A stretch of DNA of 64,000 nt from Rattus norvegicus (lineage: Eukaryota > Chordata > Mammalia > Rodentia > Muridae): the NCBI RefSeq assembly GCF_036323735.1, contig NC_086033.1, positions 7,811,606 to 7,875,605 of the forward strand, read 5' to 3'. The translations under genes were made by a program, and so were the position numbers. Position 1 is the first letter of the stretch; every line of letters begins with the position of its first letter. Of this stretch, positions 1 through 11,694 are shown piece after piece. The notes under the pieces were generated by a model that had not been told where the DNA came from, did not search any database, and was given only the letters and a program-made list of their open reading frames with translations.

Positions 1-7
1 TAATCTG

Positions 8-1080
8 ATGGCGAGAGGCAAGCGCAGGAACCCAAGCAACAGAAACCAAGACTACATGCCATCATCGGAGCCCAATTCTCCCACCAAAACAAACATGGAA
101 TATCCAAACACACCAGAAAAGCAAGATCTAGTTTCAAAATCATATTTGATCATGATGCTGGAGGACTTCAAGAAAGACATGAACACACTTAGGGAAACAC
201 AGGAAAACATTAATAAACAAGTAGAAGCCTACAGAGAGGAATCGCAAAAATCCCTGAAAGAATTCCAGGAAAACACAATCAAACAGTTGAAGGAATTAAA
301 AATGGAAATAGAAGCAATCAAGAAAGAACACATGGAAACAACCCTGGATATAGAAAACCAAAAGAAGAGACAAGGAGCTGTAGATACAAGCTTCACCAAC
401 AGAATACAAGAGATGGAAGAGAGAATCTCAGGAGCAGAAGATTCCATAGAAATCATTGACTCAACTGTCAAAGATAATGTAAAGCGGAAAAAGCTACTGG
501 TCCAAAACATACAGGAAATCCAGGACTCAATGAGAAGATCAAACCTAAGGATAATAGGTATAGAAGAGAGTGAAGATTCCCAGCTCAAAGGACCAGTAAA
601 TATCTTCAACAAAATCATAGAAGAAAACTTCCCTAACCTAAAAAAGAGATACCCATAGACATACAAGAAGCCTACAGAACTCCAAATAGATTGGACCAGA
701 AAAGAAACACCTCCCGTCACATAATTGTCAAAACACCAAACGCACAAAATAAAGAAAGAATATTAAAAGCAGTAAGGGAAAAAGGTCAAGTAACATATAA
801 AGGAGGACCTATCAGAATCACACCAGACTTCTCGCCAGAAACTATGAAGGCCAGAAGATCCTGGACTGATGTCATACAGACCCTAAGAGAACACAAATGC
901 CAGCCCAGGTTACTGTATCCAGCAAAACTCTCAATTAACATTGATGGAGAAACCAAGATATTCCATAACAAAACCAAATTTACACAATATCTTTCTACAA
1001 ATCCAGCACTACAAAGGATAATAAATGGTAAAGCCCAACATAAGGAGGCAAGCTATACCCTAGAAGAAGCAAGAAACTAA
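8..1080 (+). pseudogene. L1 ORF1 (ORF1p RNA-binding protein), frameshifted
   Basis: ORF1p is a trimeric, cytoplasmic nucleic-acid chaperone that coats L1 RNA in the retrotransposition particle. The visible reading frame runs from the left edge (internal Met at 8) to 658. It has a basic Ser/Asn/Pro-rich start, then a long charged heptad-type stretch rich in E, K and Q (about residues 45-150 of this fragment: the coiled coil), then the start of the RRM (RRSNLRIIGIEE). A 1-base loss in an A run at about 641-646, judged against copy C, shifts the frame and ends translation at 658. The remaining RRM and C-terminal domain continue open in the next frame through 691-1080, with YPAKL and the terminal EEARN. 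The first roughly 18 codons are outside the window. I see no other break. Confidence 0.93.
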
Positions 1081-1139
1081 TCGTCTTGGCAACAAAACAA
1101 AGAGAATGAAAGCACACAAACATAACCTCACATCCAAAT

Positions 1140-4100
1140 ATGAATATAAAGGGAAGCAATAATCACTATTCCTTAATATCTCTCAATATCAATGGCCTCA
1201 ACTCCCCAATAAAAAGACATAGATTAACAAACTGGATACGCAACGAGGACCCTGCATTCTGCTGCCTACAGGAAACACACCTCAGAGACAAAGACAGACA
1301 CTACCTCAGAGTGAAAGGCTGGAAAACAACTTTCCAAGCAAATGGTCAGAAGAAGCAAGCTGGAGTAGCCATTCTAATATCAAATAAAATCAATTTCCAA
1401 CTAAAAGTCATCAAAAAAGATAAGGCAGGACACTTCATATTCATCAAAGGAAAAATCCACCAAGATGAACTCTCAATCCTAAATATCTATGCCCCAAATA
1501 CAAGGGCACCTACATACGTAAAAGAAACCTTACTAAAGCTCAAAACACACATTGCACCTCACACAATAATAGTGGGAGATTTCAACACCCCACTCTCATC
1601 AATGGACAGATCATGGAAACAGAAATTAAACAGTGATATCGACAGACTAAGAGAAGTCATGAGCCAAATGGACTGAACAGATATTTATAGAACATTCTAT
1701 CCTAAAGCAAAAGGATATACCTTCTTCTCAGCTCCTCATGGCACTTTCTCCAAAATTGACCATATAATTGGTCAAAAAACGGGCCTCAACAGGTACAGAA
1801 AGATAGAAATAATCCCATGCGTGCTATCGGACCACCACGGCCTAAAACTGGTCTTCAATAACAATAAGGGAAGAATGCCCACATATACGTGGAAATTGAA
1901 CAATGCTCTACTCAATGATAACCTGGTCAAGGAAGAAATAAAGAAAGAAATTAAAAACTTTTTAGAATTTAATGAAAATGAAGATACAACATACCCAAAC
2001 TTATGGGACACAATGAAAGCTGTGCTAAGAGAAAAACTCATAGCGCTGAGTGCCTGCAGAAAGAAACAGGAAAGAGCATATGTCAGCAGCTTGACAGCAC
2101 ACCTAAAAGCTCTAGAACAAAAAGAAGCAAATACACCCAGGAGGAGTAGAAGGCAGGAAATAATCAAACTCAGAGCTGAAATCAACCAAGTAGAAACAAA
2201 AAGGACCATAGAAAGAATCAACAGAACCAAAAGTTGGTTCTTTGAGAAAATCAACAAGATAGATAAACCCTTAGCTAGACTAACGAGAGGACACAGAGAG
2301 TGTGTCCAAATTAACAAAATCAGAAATGAAAAGGGAGACATAACTACAGATTCGGAGGAAATTCAAAAAACCATCAGATCTTACTATAAAAACCTATATT
2401 CAACAAAATTTGAAAATCTTCAGGAAATGGACAATTTCCTAGACAGATACCAGGTATCGAAGTTAAATCAGGAACAGATAAACCAGTTAAACAACCCCAT
2501 AACTCCTAAGGAAATAGAAGCAGTCATTAAAGGTCTCCCAACCAAAAAGAGCCCAGGTCCAGACGGGTTTAGTGCAGAATTCTATCAAACCTTCATAGAA
2601 GACTTCATACCAATATTATCCAAACTATTCCACAAAATTGAAACAGATGGAGCCCTACCGAATTCCTTCTACGAAGCCACAATTACTCTTATACCTAAAC
2701 CACACAAAGACACAACAAAGAAAGAGAACTTCAGACCAATTTCCCTTATGAATATCGACGCAAAAATACTCAATAAAATTCTGGCAAACCGAATTCAAGA
2801 GCACATCAAAACAATCATCCACCATGATCAAGTAGGCTTCATCCCAGGCATGCAGGGATGGTTTAATATACGGAAAACCATCAACATGATCCATTATATA
2901 AACAAACTGAAAGAACAGAACCACATGATCATTTCATTAGATGCTGAGAAAGCATTTGACAAAATTCAACACCCCTTCATGATAAAAGTCCTGGAAAGAA
3001 TAGGAATTCAAGGCCCATACCTAAACATAGTAAAAGCCATATACAGCAAACCAGTTGCTAACATTAAACTAAATGGAGAGAAACTTGAAGCAATCCCACT
3101 AAAATCAGGGACTAGACAAGGATGCAAACTCTCTCCCTACTTATTCAATATAGTTCTTGAAGTTCTAGCCAGAGCAATCAGACAACAAAAGGAGATCAAA
3201 GGGATACAGATCGGAAAAGAAGAGGTCAAAATATCACTATTTGCAGATGACATGATAGTATATTTAAGTGATCCCAAAAGTTCCACCAGAGAACTACTAA
3301 AGCTGATAAACAACTTCAGCAAAGTGGCTGGGTATAAAATTAACTCAAATAAATCAGTTGCCTTCCTCTATACAAAAGAGAAACAAGCCGAGAAAGAAAT
3401 TAGGGAAACGACACCCTTCATAATAGACCCAAATAATATAAAGTACCTCGGTGTGACTTTAACCAAGCAAGTAAAAGATCTGTACAATAAGAACTTCAAG
3501 ACACTGAGGAAAGAAATTGAAGAAGACCTCAGAAGATGGAAAGATCTCCCATGCTCATGGATTGGCAGGATTAATATAGTAAAAATGGCCATTTTACCAA
3601 AAGCAATCTACAGATTCAATGCAATCCCCATCAAAATACCAATCCAATTCTTCAAAGAGTTAGACAGAACAATTTGCAAATTCATCTGGAATAACAAAAA
3701 ACCCAGGATAGCTAAAGCTATCCTCAACAATAAAAGGAATTCAGGGGGAATCACTATCCCTGAACTCAAGCAGTATTACAGAGCAATGGTGATAAAAACT
3801 GCATGGTATTGGTACAGAGACAGACAGATAGACCAATGGAATAGAATTGAAGACCCAGAAATGAACCCACACACCTATGGTCACTTGATTTTTGACAAAG
3901 GAGCCAAAACCATCCAATGGAAAAAAGATAGCATTTTCAGCAAATGGTGCTGGTTCAACTGGAGGGCAACATGTAGAAGAATGCAGATCGATCCATGCTT
4001 ATCACCCTGTACAAAGCTTAAGTCCAAGTGGATCAAGGACCTCCACATCAAACCAGACACACTCAAACTAATAGAAGAAAAACTAGGGAAGCATCTGGAA

Positions 4101-4967
4101 CACATGGGCACTGGAAAAAATTTCCTGAACAAAACATCAATGGCTTATGCTCTAAGATCAAGAATTGACAAATGGGATCTCATAAAACTGCAAAGCTTCT
4201 GTAAGGCAAAGGACACTGTGGTTAGGACAAAACGGCAACCAACAGATTGGGAAAAGATCTTTACCAACCCTACAACAGATAGAGGCCTTATATCCAAAAT
4301 ATACAAAGAACTCAAGAAGTTAGACCGCAGGGAAACAAATAACCCTATTAAAAAATGGGGTTCAGAGCTAAACAAAGAATTTACAGCTGAGGAATGCCGA
4401 ATGGCTGAGAAACACCTAAAGAAATGTTCAACATCTTTAGTCATAAGGGAAATGCAAATCAAAACAACCCTGAGATTTCACCTCACACCAGTGAGAATGG
4501 CTAAGATCAAAAACTCAGGTGACAGCAGATGCTGGCGAGGATGTGGAGAAAGAGGAACACTCCTCCATTGTTGGTGGGATTGCAGACTGGTAAAACCATT
4601 CTGGAAATCAGTCTGGAGGTTCCTCAGAAAATTGGACATTGAACTGCCTGAGGATCCAGCTATACCTCTCTTGGGCATATACCCAAAAGATGCCTCAACA
4701 TATAAAAGAGACACGTGCTCCACTATGTTCATCGCAGCCTTATTTATAATAGCCAGAAAATGGAAAGAACCCAGATGCCCTTCAACAGAGGAATGGATAC
4801 AGAAAATGTGGTACATCTACACAATGGAATATTACTCAGCTATCAAAAACAACGAGTTTATGAAATTCGTAGGCAAATGGTTGGAACTGGAAAATATCAT
4901 CCTGAGTGAGCTAACCCAATCACAGAAAGACATACATGGTATGCACTCATTGATAAGTGGCTATTAG
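1140..4967 (+). pseudogene. L1 ORF2 (endonuclease and reverse transcriptase), one premature stop
   Basis: A single frame of 1275 codons plus stop, the usual rodent ORF2 length, interrupted only by TGA at 1674-1676 (codon 179). Endonuclease residues are visible: E45 in QETHL, D147 and N149 in GDFNTPL, and D231-H232 in SDHH. The stop falls between D147/N149 and D231/H232, so the endonuclease is truncated. The rest is open from 1677 to 4967. The reverse transcriptase has LDAEKAFDKI, the SGTRQGCKLSPYLF block and the catalytic FADD at codons 701-704. The C-terminal Cys/His knob is intact as C-X3-C-X7-H-X4-C at codons 1131-1148. ORF2p nicks target DNA and primes reverse transcription of L1 and SINE RNA. 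The stop is a point change: frame and spacing are otherwise kept. Confidence 0.96.
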
Positions 4968-5690
4968 CCCAAATGCTTGAATTACCCTAGATCCATAGAA
5001 CAAACGAAACTCAAGACGGATGATCAAAATGTGAATGCTTCACTCCTTCTTTAAATGAGGAAAAAGAATACCCTTGGCAGGGAAGGGAGAGGCAAAGATT
5101 AAAACAGAGACTGAAGGAACACCCATTCAGAGCCTGCCCCACATGTGGCCCATACATATACAGCCACCCAATTAGACAAGATGGATGAAGCAAAGAAGTG
5201 CAGACCGACAGGAGCCGGATGTAGATCTCTCCTGAGAGACACAGCCAGAATACAGCAAATACAGAGGCGAATGCCAGCAGCAAACCACTGAACTGAGAAT
5301 AGGTCCCCTATTGAAGGAATCAGAGAAAGAACTGGAAGAGCTTGAAGGGGCTCAAGACCCCAAAAGTACAACAATGCCAAGCAATCAGAGCTTCCAGGGA
5401 CTAAGCCACTACCTAAAGACTATACATGGACTGACCCTGGACTCTGACCCCATAGGTAGCAATGAATATCCTAGTAAGAGCACCAGTGGAAGGAAAAGCC
5501 CTGGGTCCTGCTAAGACTGAACCCCCAGTGAACTAGTCTATGGGGGGAGGGCGGCAATGGGGGGAGGGTTGGGAGGGGAACACCCATAAGGAAGGGGAGG
5601 GGGGAGGGGGATGTTTGCCCGGAAACCGGGAAAGGGAATAACACTCGAAATGTATATAAGAAATACTCAAGTTAATAAAAAAAAAAAAGA
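4968..5690 (+). other. L1 copy A 3' UTR with G-rich polypurine tract and A-tail
   Basis: Follows the ORF2 stop directly. It contains the G-run tract typical of rodent L1 3' UTRs at about 5541-5612 (runs of 3-6 G separated by 1-7 bases). An AATAAA and an A-rich tail begin at about 5672. Closely similar 3' UTRs are present in copies C (38572-39286) and, more diverged, B and D. Confidence 0.9.
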
Positions 5691-5810
5691 ATTAAAAGAA
5701 AGAAATGAATGAATAAATAAATAGGAAAAAAGGAAAAAAAAACAAAAAACAAAAAAAAACAAAAAAAAGAAATACTTATATACACACACACACACATATA
5801 TATGGTGTTT
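5691..5810. repeat. A-rich tail degenerating into (GAAT)n, (AAAC)n and (CA)n
   Basis: The L1 tail passes into short ATGAATAAATAA, CAAAAAA and then CACACA/TATATA runs. This is the common way an L1 poly(A) tail becomes simple-sequence DNA. Confidence 0.8.
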
Positions 5811-6110
5811 GTATATAGATATCCATATGAAAATTGCATGCAAAAATGAATGAGAATAGATTGAATACAGATCGTTTTAGTTCACAAACATGTAAGCACT
5901 TGAAAATACAAGTTTTGCAATGGCTGATTATATAAAGCCTGTTGATCTTTATCTAACCCGAGCAAATATAGTTTTCTCTATTCAATCAAAAATATTTTAG
6001 CTCCTGAATCTCTCATATCCTTTTAGCTTCTACTGGCATTGAATTCATTTATTCTTTAATAATTTTCTGAAATATTGTAATAGATTCCTAATGGACTTTG
6101 ATTTTAGTCC

Positions 6111-6166
<56 letters not shown>

Positions 6167-6544
6167 CATTTCCAGCTTGCTAAGGTTGCCAATCACATTA
6201 TGTAAAGTCATAGAATAATATCTTCTCATTTGTGTACCAAGTCTCCGTCTCCATCTCACTTGTTCCGTGACCACTGGACAAAGACATAAGAAAGGGAACC
6301 AATGTTTTTAAATTGAGATGGTGTCATGCCTTCATCTTGGACCTTGTACACATGCTGTTTGTGGGTTCAGTGAGCCTTATATTTCCCTGGCTAGGTTTCC
6401 TAGACACCTATGCTTGCCACTTGAATTTCCTGTCGTATTCAAACACTATGGAAACACCTAACATTTTCTTCACTTTCCACATCCTTACTTTTTTTTTTTT
6501 ACTTAATGAAAATTTTTATGTAGAAGAGAAACAATTTAGTTAGC
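5811..6544. other. No gene seen; AT-rich DNA holding one CA microsatellite
   Basis: Stops are frequent in all frames. The only recognisable structure is the dinucleotide repeat at 6113-6164. Confidence 0.5.
6113..6164. repeat. (AC)26 microsatellite
   Basis: Uninterrupted AC dinucleotides over 52 bases, so likely polymorphic in length. Confidence 0.95.
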
Positions 6545-6705
6545 TATGTTGTTCGACTTCCACCTCTCCACTAGAGTGTTGATGCCATCAATGAGGGAGT
6601 GGGGCCTGTTTCTTCATTGCTCTTTCCCAGCATCTAGGACAGTTCTACAGAGGAGAGAAGCTGTGAATAATGAACAAATGCTTCCTCATATGTCTGTTGA
6701 CTGAG
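6545..6705 (+). repeat. L2 LINE 3'-end remnant (ancient)
   Basis: The order of motifs matches the L2 3' UTR: CTCCACTAGAGTGT, a diverged gagggagtggggcc block, CCCAGCATCTAGGACAGT, then a degraded AATGAACAAATG end. Assigned from the remembered consensus. Highly diverged. Confidence 0.5.
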
Positions 6706-6879
6706 AAAATGCATGGTGAGTCTTCTAATGAGTACTATTATGTCTTCCAGTGGGTTTTCTTTTATAAATTTTTAAACCAATTAGTACATCATAAATAGCA
6801 TTAAAAATATACCAAAAGGCATACATTGAGTGATCCAGGAGTTTTAAACTTGGTAGAAAATTGTGGAGTCTACCTAGGA

Positions 6880-7392
6880 TTTTCTTTTTTTAAAAATACA
6901 GTTTTTATTAATTTTATAAGAATGTTGCATGTCTTGTAATCATACTCAAGACCCCTCACCTCCTCCCAAATATAACACTACCTCCTTATCATCCAAATCT
7001 GTATTTCATTTCAGTATTGTTTTTTAAAGTCCACTAAGTCTAATTTGTACTGCCCAAATACTCAGTATCAGTGGTCAGTCTAAAAGGGGTCACACACAGG
7101 TCACACAAATTTGGGATGTTTTTCCACCCACTATACTGTTACTTTGTCTGGCTTGAGCAGGTACAGGTTTTGTGTGTATTGTCACAATCACCCTGAGTTC
7201 ATGTGTACATCTGTGCTGAGTCTGGATAACAGTTTCTTTATTGCTGTCTCTCTCTTTTGGCTCCAACATTTTTTCAGTCCCTCTTCTTGGAAGATCTCTG
7301 AGCCTTGGATGGAGGAATATAACATAAATATCCTCTTCACGGTTTTTAAGTCCTCTATGATAAATTCCTGGTCTCCCAGCACTCCTTGATCC
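6880..7392 (-). repeat. Lx-type rodent L1 3' UTR fragment, antisense
   Basis: Reading the + strand, a T-rich start (the reversed tail) is followed by gtccactaagtctaattt, tactgcccaaatactc and, near the end, ctctgagccttgg. These blocks appear in the same order in the antisense of old rodent L1 3' UTRs. A second fragment of the same family is at 25697-26215. Confidence 0.55.
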
Positions 7393-7461
7393 TAAAATTA
7401 GAATCAGGGCTCAATTGTTTTGCCAAAGTTGCATATTTACATGTCCCCAGTATATCCTTCC

Positions 7462-7660
7462 TTTATTTTTATGTGTGTGTATGTGTGTATATGGATGTAT
7501 GTATATGCTTATATATGTCCTCAGTATCTGAAGATGCATGAGGAGTGTGTAAGACCTCCTGGAGGTGGAGTTATTGTCTCACAATATGATTGCTAAGAAC
7601 CTAAGTTCTGTCCTCTGCAAGAGCTATAAATCTTAACATCTGAAACATCTTTCTAGCCCC
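7462..7660 (-). repeat. B2/B3 SINE, antisense, diverged
   Basis: Reversed tail (tttatttttatgtgtg), then diverged body blocks, gtcctctgcaagagc, and an end at atctttctagcccc, which is the reverse of the tRNA-like 5' end. Pol III-derived SINE mobilised by L1. Confidence 0.65.
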
Positions 7661-7739
7661 ATTTATTTGTTATATTTTACAATTAATGTCTTTTATGATT
7701 AACTTTACCTACCACCTTAGGTTTTCTAGTTTTATCTGC

Positions 7740-9365
7740 ATAAAAGTCACCTGGGAGTTTCCATGGCACTAAGTTTATAGCCCCTCCCAGAGATGCCCTC
7801 AAATTTCAATCACCTCCCTGAGTATTCTCTCCCTCAGTCCTCCCCCAACCCTCCTATTCCTACCCCCCTACTCCCACCCCAATCTAACCCCTCACACTGT
7901 CCACTGGAGATGTCTATTTTTTTTCCCTTCTGGGAATCTATGAGTATGACTTTAGGTAAAACTCCTGGCAATGGAGTATACAGACCCTGAATTGGCCATC
8001 TCCTGTAACCAGGCAGGACTTTCAGCGGAGGGATTGGGACATCAACCTAGCCACAAAACCTTCAACCTATAGTTTGTCCTGCCCACAATATGTGCTGGGG
8101 TAAAGGTGTCTCAGACATTGACAACAAATAACTGGTCCAATTTGAGCCCCATGCCATAAGAGGGAGTCCACTCCTGACACTGCCTACAGAGCCAGGAATG
8201 AGAGGCTGTATGGCACAGAGACCTAAGATAGAACCAAATATGACTAGAAAAAGCAAAAACAACAATAATGAAATGATTTCTCTTGATATTCTGTTATATT
8301 CATTGATTGGTGTTTAGGCCAATTTTCATCAGAGAGGCCTCACCCAGTTTAATGGCTTATATTCTCATACTAATTGTATTACCCAAGAAAACCAGTTTGC
8401 AATGTCCCACACATTGGCTAAAGGAAGCCTGTTCCCAGTTAACTCTGATTGGAAAATAAAGTTGCCAATAGACCAGGCAGGACTTTTAGGATTCCCTGGC
8501 AAGAAGGACAGAGAGAAGGGCAGACTCACCATGACTGGGAAGCAGAGAAATCAGACTTAAAACCCCACTGACATGTAAGAATCCAGGGAAAGTTGCCCCA
8601 GTGGCCACCCTCCCCCCATTGGATCTGGGGCAACAGAGATGAAATATAGATTTTAAAAGGTATTAACTCTGGAATATTGGAAGGGAAAGTAGGTTAGTCA
8701 CATGGAGTTTGGGAGAAGCCCAGTCATTAAGCTAATAAGGCTTATTAAAAATAACCCTGTGTGTGTATGTCTTTCATTCACTAATCCAGAGAAATCTGGG
8801 ATGGTGGTAAGAAGCATGATTACCCACCAGGAGCTCAAAATGGTTAACAATTCACCACTACAACCCAGCCACTGATAGAAACAGACACAGAGACACTCAG
8901 CCAAACATTAGGTAGAAACTTGGGGATTTTTGTGGAAGAGGAGGATGAAGGATTATAGAAAATAGGCAGACAGGCCAGAGACACTACAAGAAAACCTATA
9001 AAATCAACTAACCGGGGCTCATAAAGTCTCACATACACTGAACAGTGAACCAGTGAGCCTGCATGGGACAGGGATAGGCACTCTACACATGTTACAGTTG
9101 TGTTGTATAGCTTGGACTTCGTGTGGGACTCCTAACACTGGGACTAGGGCTGTCTCTCATTCTGTTGACTGCCTTTGGGACCCTTTCTTTCTACTGGGTT
9201 GCTTTGGCTAGCAATTTGATTGGCTATGGCTGGTTGATATCCATGGATGGGCTGCCCTTGTCTAAAGTAAAATGAAGGAGGAGTGGATGTGGGGAAGAGG
9301 ATGGGACAAGAACTGGGAGGAGAAGAAAGAGGGGAAATTGTGGTCAGGATATAAAAAATCATCCA
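7740..9365 (+). repeat. Lx-type rodent L1 3' UTR, sense, split by an LTR-like insert
   Basis: Recognisable blocks in order: a C-rich tract, ggccatctcctgtaaccagg, gtttgtcctgcccacaa, tggggtaaaggtg, agagaggcctcacccag. After the insert at 8348-8862 the element resumes at gaaacagacacagagac, agccaaacatt, the collapsed G-rich tract near 9270-9340 and gtcaggatataaaa at the 3' end. Too diverged to keep a frame. Confidence 0.6.
8348..8862 (+). mobile_element. Candidate solo LTR (about 515 bp) nested in the Lx 3' UTR
   Basis: The segment interrupts the Lx element and is flanked by a perfect 6-base direct repeat, ACCCAG, at 8342-8347 and 8863-8868. Six bases is the duplication length of class II (ERVK-like) retroviruses. 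The 3' end is CA as expected, but the 5' end reads TT where TG would be expected. An AATAAA lies at about 8454. No internal retroviral region is present, consistent with LTR-LTR recombination. Family not determined. Confidence 0.5.
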
Positions 9366-9784
9366 GGGAAACTTTGAAAACCATATAGCTGGGTCCCTTC
9401 CCAATTTTTCTACTTCACTATATCTAAGGAATCAGAGAATTTGCATTTTGACCATGTTTCTGGTGATTCGATGACAGCTGGTGCTGGAATAATACTCTGC
9501 AAGCATTTGGTAGAAAGTGGCAATGTTTGCTTTTATGTCTTCCACAAATAAACCTGCAGATCGTAGGTACGGTCCTCTAGGCCAGCCCATGAGGAGCATT
9601 CCAATGTTCTTCTACGTTTGTTCCTAACCAACTTTTCCAGGATCATTTTGCAGTTTAATTCCCTACAGTTGATAGGAGGAAGGCTTGCTCCCTGAGAAAC
9701 ACTTTTAGGGACATTTCTAAAAGTCAAGTCAAAGAACTACATCCTGTGAGCCACTATTGTATCCATCGGCAAGGGGATGACAAA
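9366..9784. other. No gene or repeat recognised
   Basis: Short reading frames only, with no similarity that I recognise. Confidence 0.4.
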
Positions 9785-10012
9785 AGCTAGTATTTTTCTA
9801 AGAGCTTACTAAGTGCTTGGGTGTTTGCGAACGACTTCGTAAATATTATGTTACTCAGATCTCTCCGAACTCTGTAAGGCCATTATCATTATTATTTCCA
9901 TTTGATAGATAAGGACATGGAACCTGAGCACGATTAAATACTGAAGTCAAAATGAAATAGCTTATTGGTGGCAAAGCTTGGAGTTGAGCCCGTGCATTCT
10001 AATTCTAGAGGC
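9785..10012 (-). repeat. MIR SINE, antisense (ancient)
   Basis: The + strand shows the reverse MIR order: cttactaagtgcttgg, a run ending in catttgatagataagg, aacctgagcacgattaaat, then ttggagttgagcccg...attctaattctagag. This corresponds to the reversed CORE and tRNA-like parts. Well preserved for an ancient element. Confidence 0.75.
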
Positions 10013-10092
10013 TAAAATAACCAACACACAATACCTAAATATATAATGGGGGGAGTGAGTAAGAACAAAATAAATACTTATAACTTATGGTT

Positions 10093-10215
10093 CCTAGGCC
10101 AGTTGCAGCAGCGCCCAGGGACTTACTAGAAATGCAGAGCCTCATTTCCTGCCTCAGACCTGCTGGCTTAGAAACTCTGGGGTGGAGTCAGCTGTCTGCT
10201 GAACAGGTCCTCTGG
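10093..10215 (+). repeat. MER5A/B-like fragment (hAT-Charlie derived)
   Basis: Blocks match the MER5 consensus in order: ggacttactagaaatgcagag, cctgcctcagacctgctgg, tagaaactctggggtgga, then gaacaggtcctctgggtg. This is a non-autonomous DNA transposon remnant that predates rodents, immediately beside the MIR. Confidence 0.65.
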
Positions 10216-11694
10216 GTGTTTTCCCAGAATAAGAAGAATGACCTGCAAACATTGCCAAGGTCTCTCACTTCCCGTGAATTAGACTGGGAATGTTAACAGT
10301 ATGCCTGCTCCATAAATCTTTTGACATTGAATTGGAAGGCTTATGTTATGGTGATGATGTAGTTTGAGAGAAAAAAAGTTTAAATACCTACAACTTTCTA
10401 AGGGTCCAACTGCCCAAGTTGGCCATTAACTGTCAACGTGATACAGCGTAGAGTCGCCTGATAAGGCAGTTGCAGTAGAGGTAATTCCCACATAATATTA
10501 GGCTTCACACCTTAACTTAAACCGTATTTTCATGTGGCCAGCTGCACCAGGCTGAACCAGTACTTCAGGGATCTGCTGCTCTCCTGAAATTTGATTCCCT
10601 ACGTATGACATTTATTATAGTCATGTGCGCTATCTATCCTATTCTTGTTTAATACCTGTTTCTTCTCAAGAAAATGCAAATGCTCCAAGGGATATTTGCT
10701 TCACTTCTGGATTTACCTCTCTTGTCTGAAGTCATGCTTAGAACATGGCATAGCTAAGCTGGATAGAAAGGGACTTTTAACAAAATATCTAAATGTCTCT
10801 GCTGCCTACACTCTGAAGGAATGTTCTATAATGCCTCTGTTAATAGAAACGCCAGCTCACTCCATACCGTGTCATTCTCTTTGACAAAGATTAAGGAAGG
10901 ATGAGCAGAGAGGTCTCACACCATCCTGATTTGGCATCTCGCCAATGCCATACAACAGAGATACATGTGTTCAATATGCCCCATACCTTGGTTTACAAAC
11001 ACTTACAAGCAATCTGTTAGAAAAACACAAAGCATAGAAATGAATTGCTTGGGAAGGAACATTTCTCCGAATGTTTTCTAGGAGCTGCTTGGAATAACTG
11101 TATTCAAGCTTCTTCGAAAAGAGTCTACAGGTATTTTATAACCCAACGCGAATACGGGTTATCTTCCGACTCCGCTTCTTCTTAAGACAAAATCTGTCAT
11201 TTCCACAGGCAGGAAAAGGCCAGTGTGCCTCAAGAACTTTGACAATCTTGTTACCAAAGAGGATTCCGGTGGCATGGCGACCTCTCTTTCCCCACAAGGC
11301 TCTCTAAGATAAAATACGGGGTTCAGCACCTCACTAGGCAGCGATTCTCTAATACCTCTGAATCCATCCCAAACTGGACTAGTCATTAACTGGGCAGAAA
11401 ATCTACCTTCAATCCAGGCCAGGGTATGAAGCCCCTCCGCAGATCACCTTAAACTATACTTTTAAGAGGGATTTGGCGTGACAGAAATGAAAACCAAGAC
11501 CTGCTTGCAGCTAGAAGAGGATAATTTATCTGCCCACTTGAAGGAGAGGTGCTGATTACTCATTAAGGTGCTTTCAGAGGTACGAAGATGCATGTGCAGC
11601 CTGCTCCAGCCTTCCAAGAACACAGAGCCTTCATTTTTCCCTTTCTAAATTCTTCGTCTCTAATTCTTTGCTAACTAAATCACTACGTGCCAAG
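10216..11694. other. No gene seen; mostly unassigned single-copy DNA
   Basis: About 10405-10480 (gtcaacgtgatacagcgtag, then gataaggcagttgcag) resembles, in antisense, the end of the rodent repeat at 26414-26846. The rest holds short ORFs only. A small CpG cluster is present at about 11145-11175. No splice-bounded exon could be argued. Confidence 0.4.

Larger units (their letters stand above)
1..5690 (+). mobile_element. LINE-1 copy A, young rat L1, nearly complete, 5' part outside window
   Basis: Non-LTR retrotransposon with ORF1, a 59-base spacer, ORF2, a 3' UTR with a G-rich polypurine tract, and an A-rich tail after an AATAAA at about 5672. The window begins inside ORF1: comparison with copy C shows the first bases match the codons just before an internal Met, about 18 codons after the ORF1 start, so the 5' UTR lies to the left. 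Only two inactivating lesions are seen, a 1-base deletion in ORF1 and one in-frame TGA in ORF2, which makes this the youngest-looking L1 in the window. No target-site duplication can be checked because the 5' end is missing. Confidence 0.97.

Noticed and set aside
229..747. 172-codon antisense frame across L1 ORF1
   Set aside because: Shadow of the A-rich ORF1 coiled-coil coding sequence; the same effect appears in copy C (33846-34289).
1772..2341. 189-codon hydrophobic antisense frame within L1 ORF2, with a counterpart of equal length at 35397-35966
   Set aside because: It recurs because the two L1 copies are homologous, and because the T-poor sense strand leaves few TTA, CTA and TCA triplets to make antisense stops. 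Hydrophobicity follows from reading A-rich sequence backwards. No evidence of its own selection.
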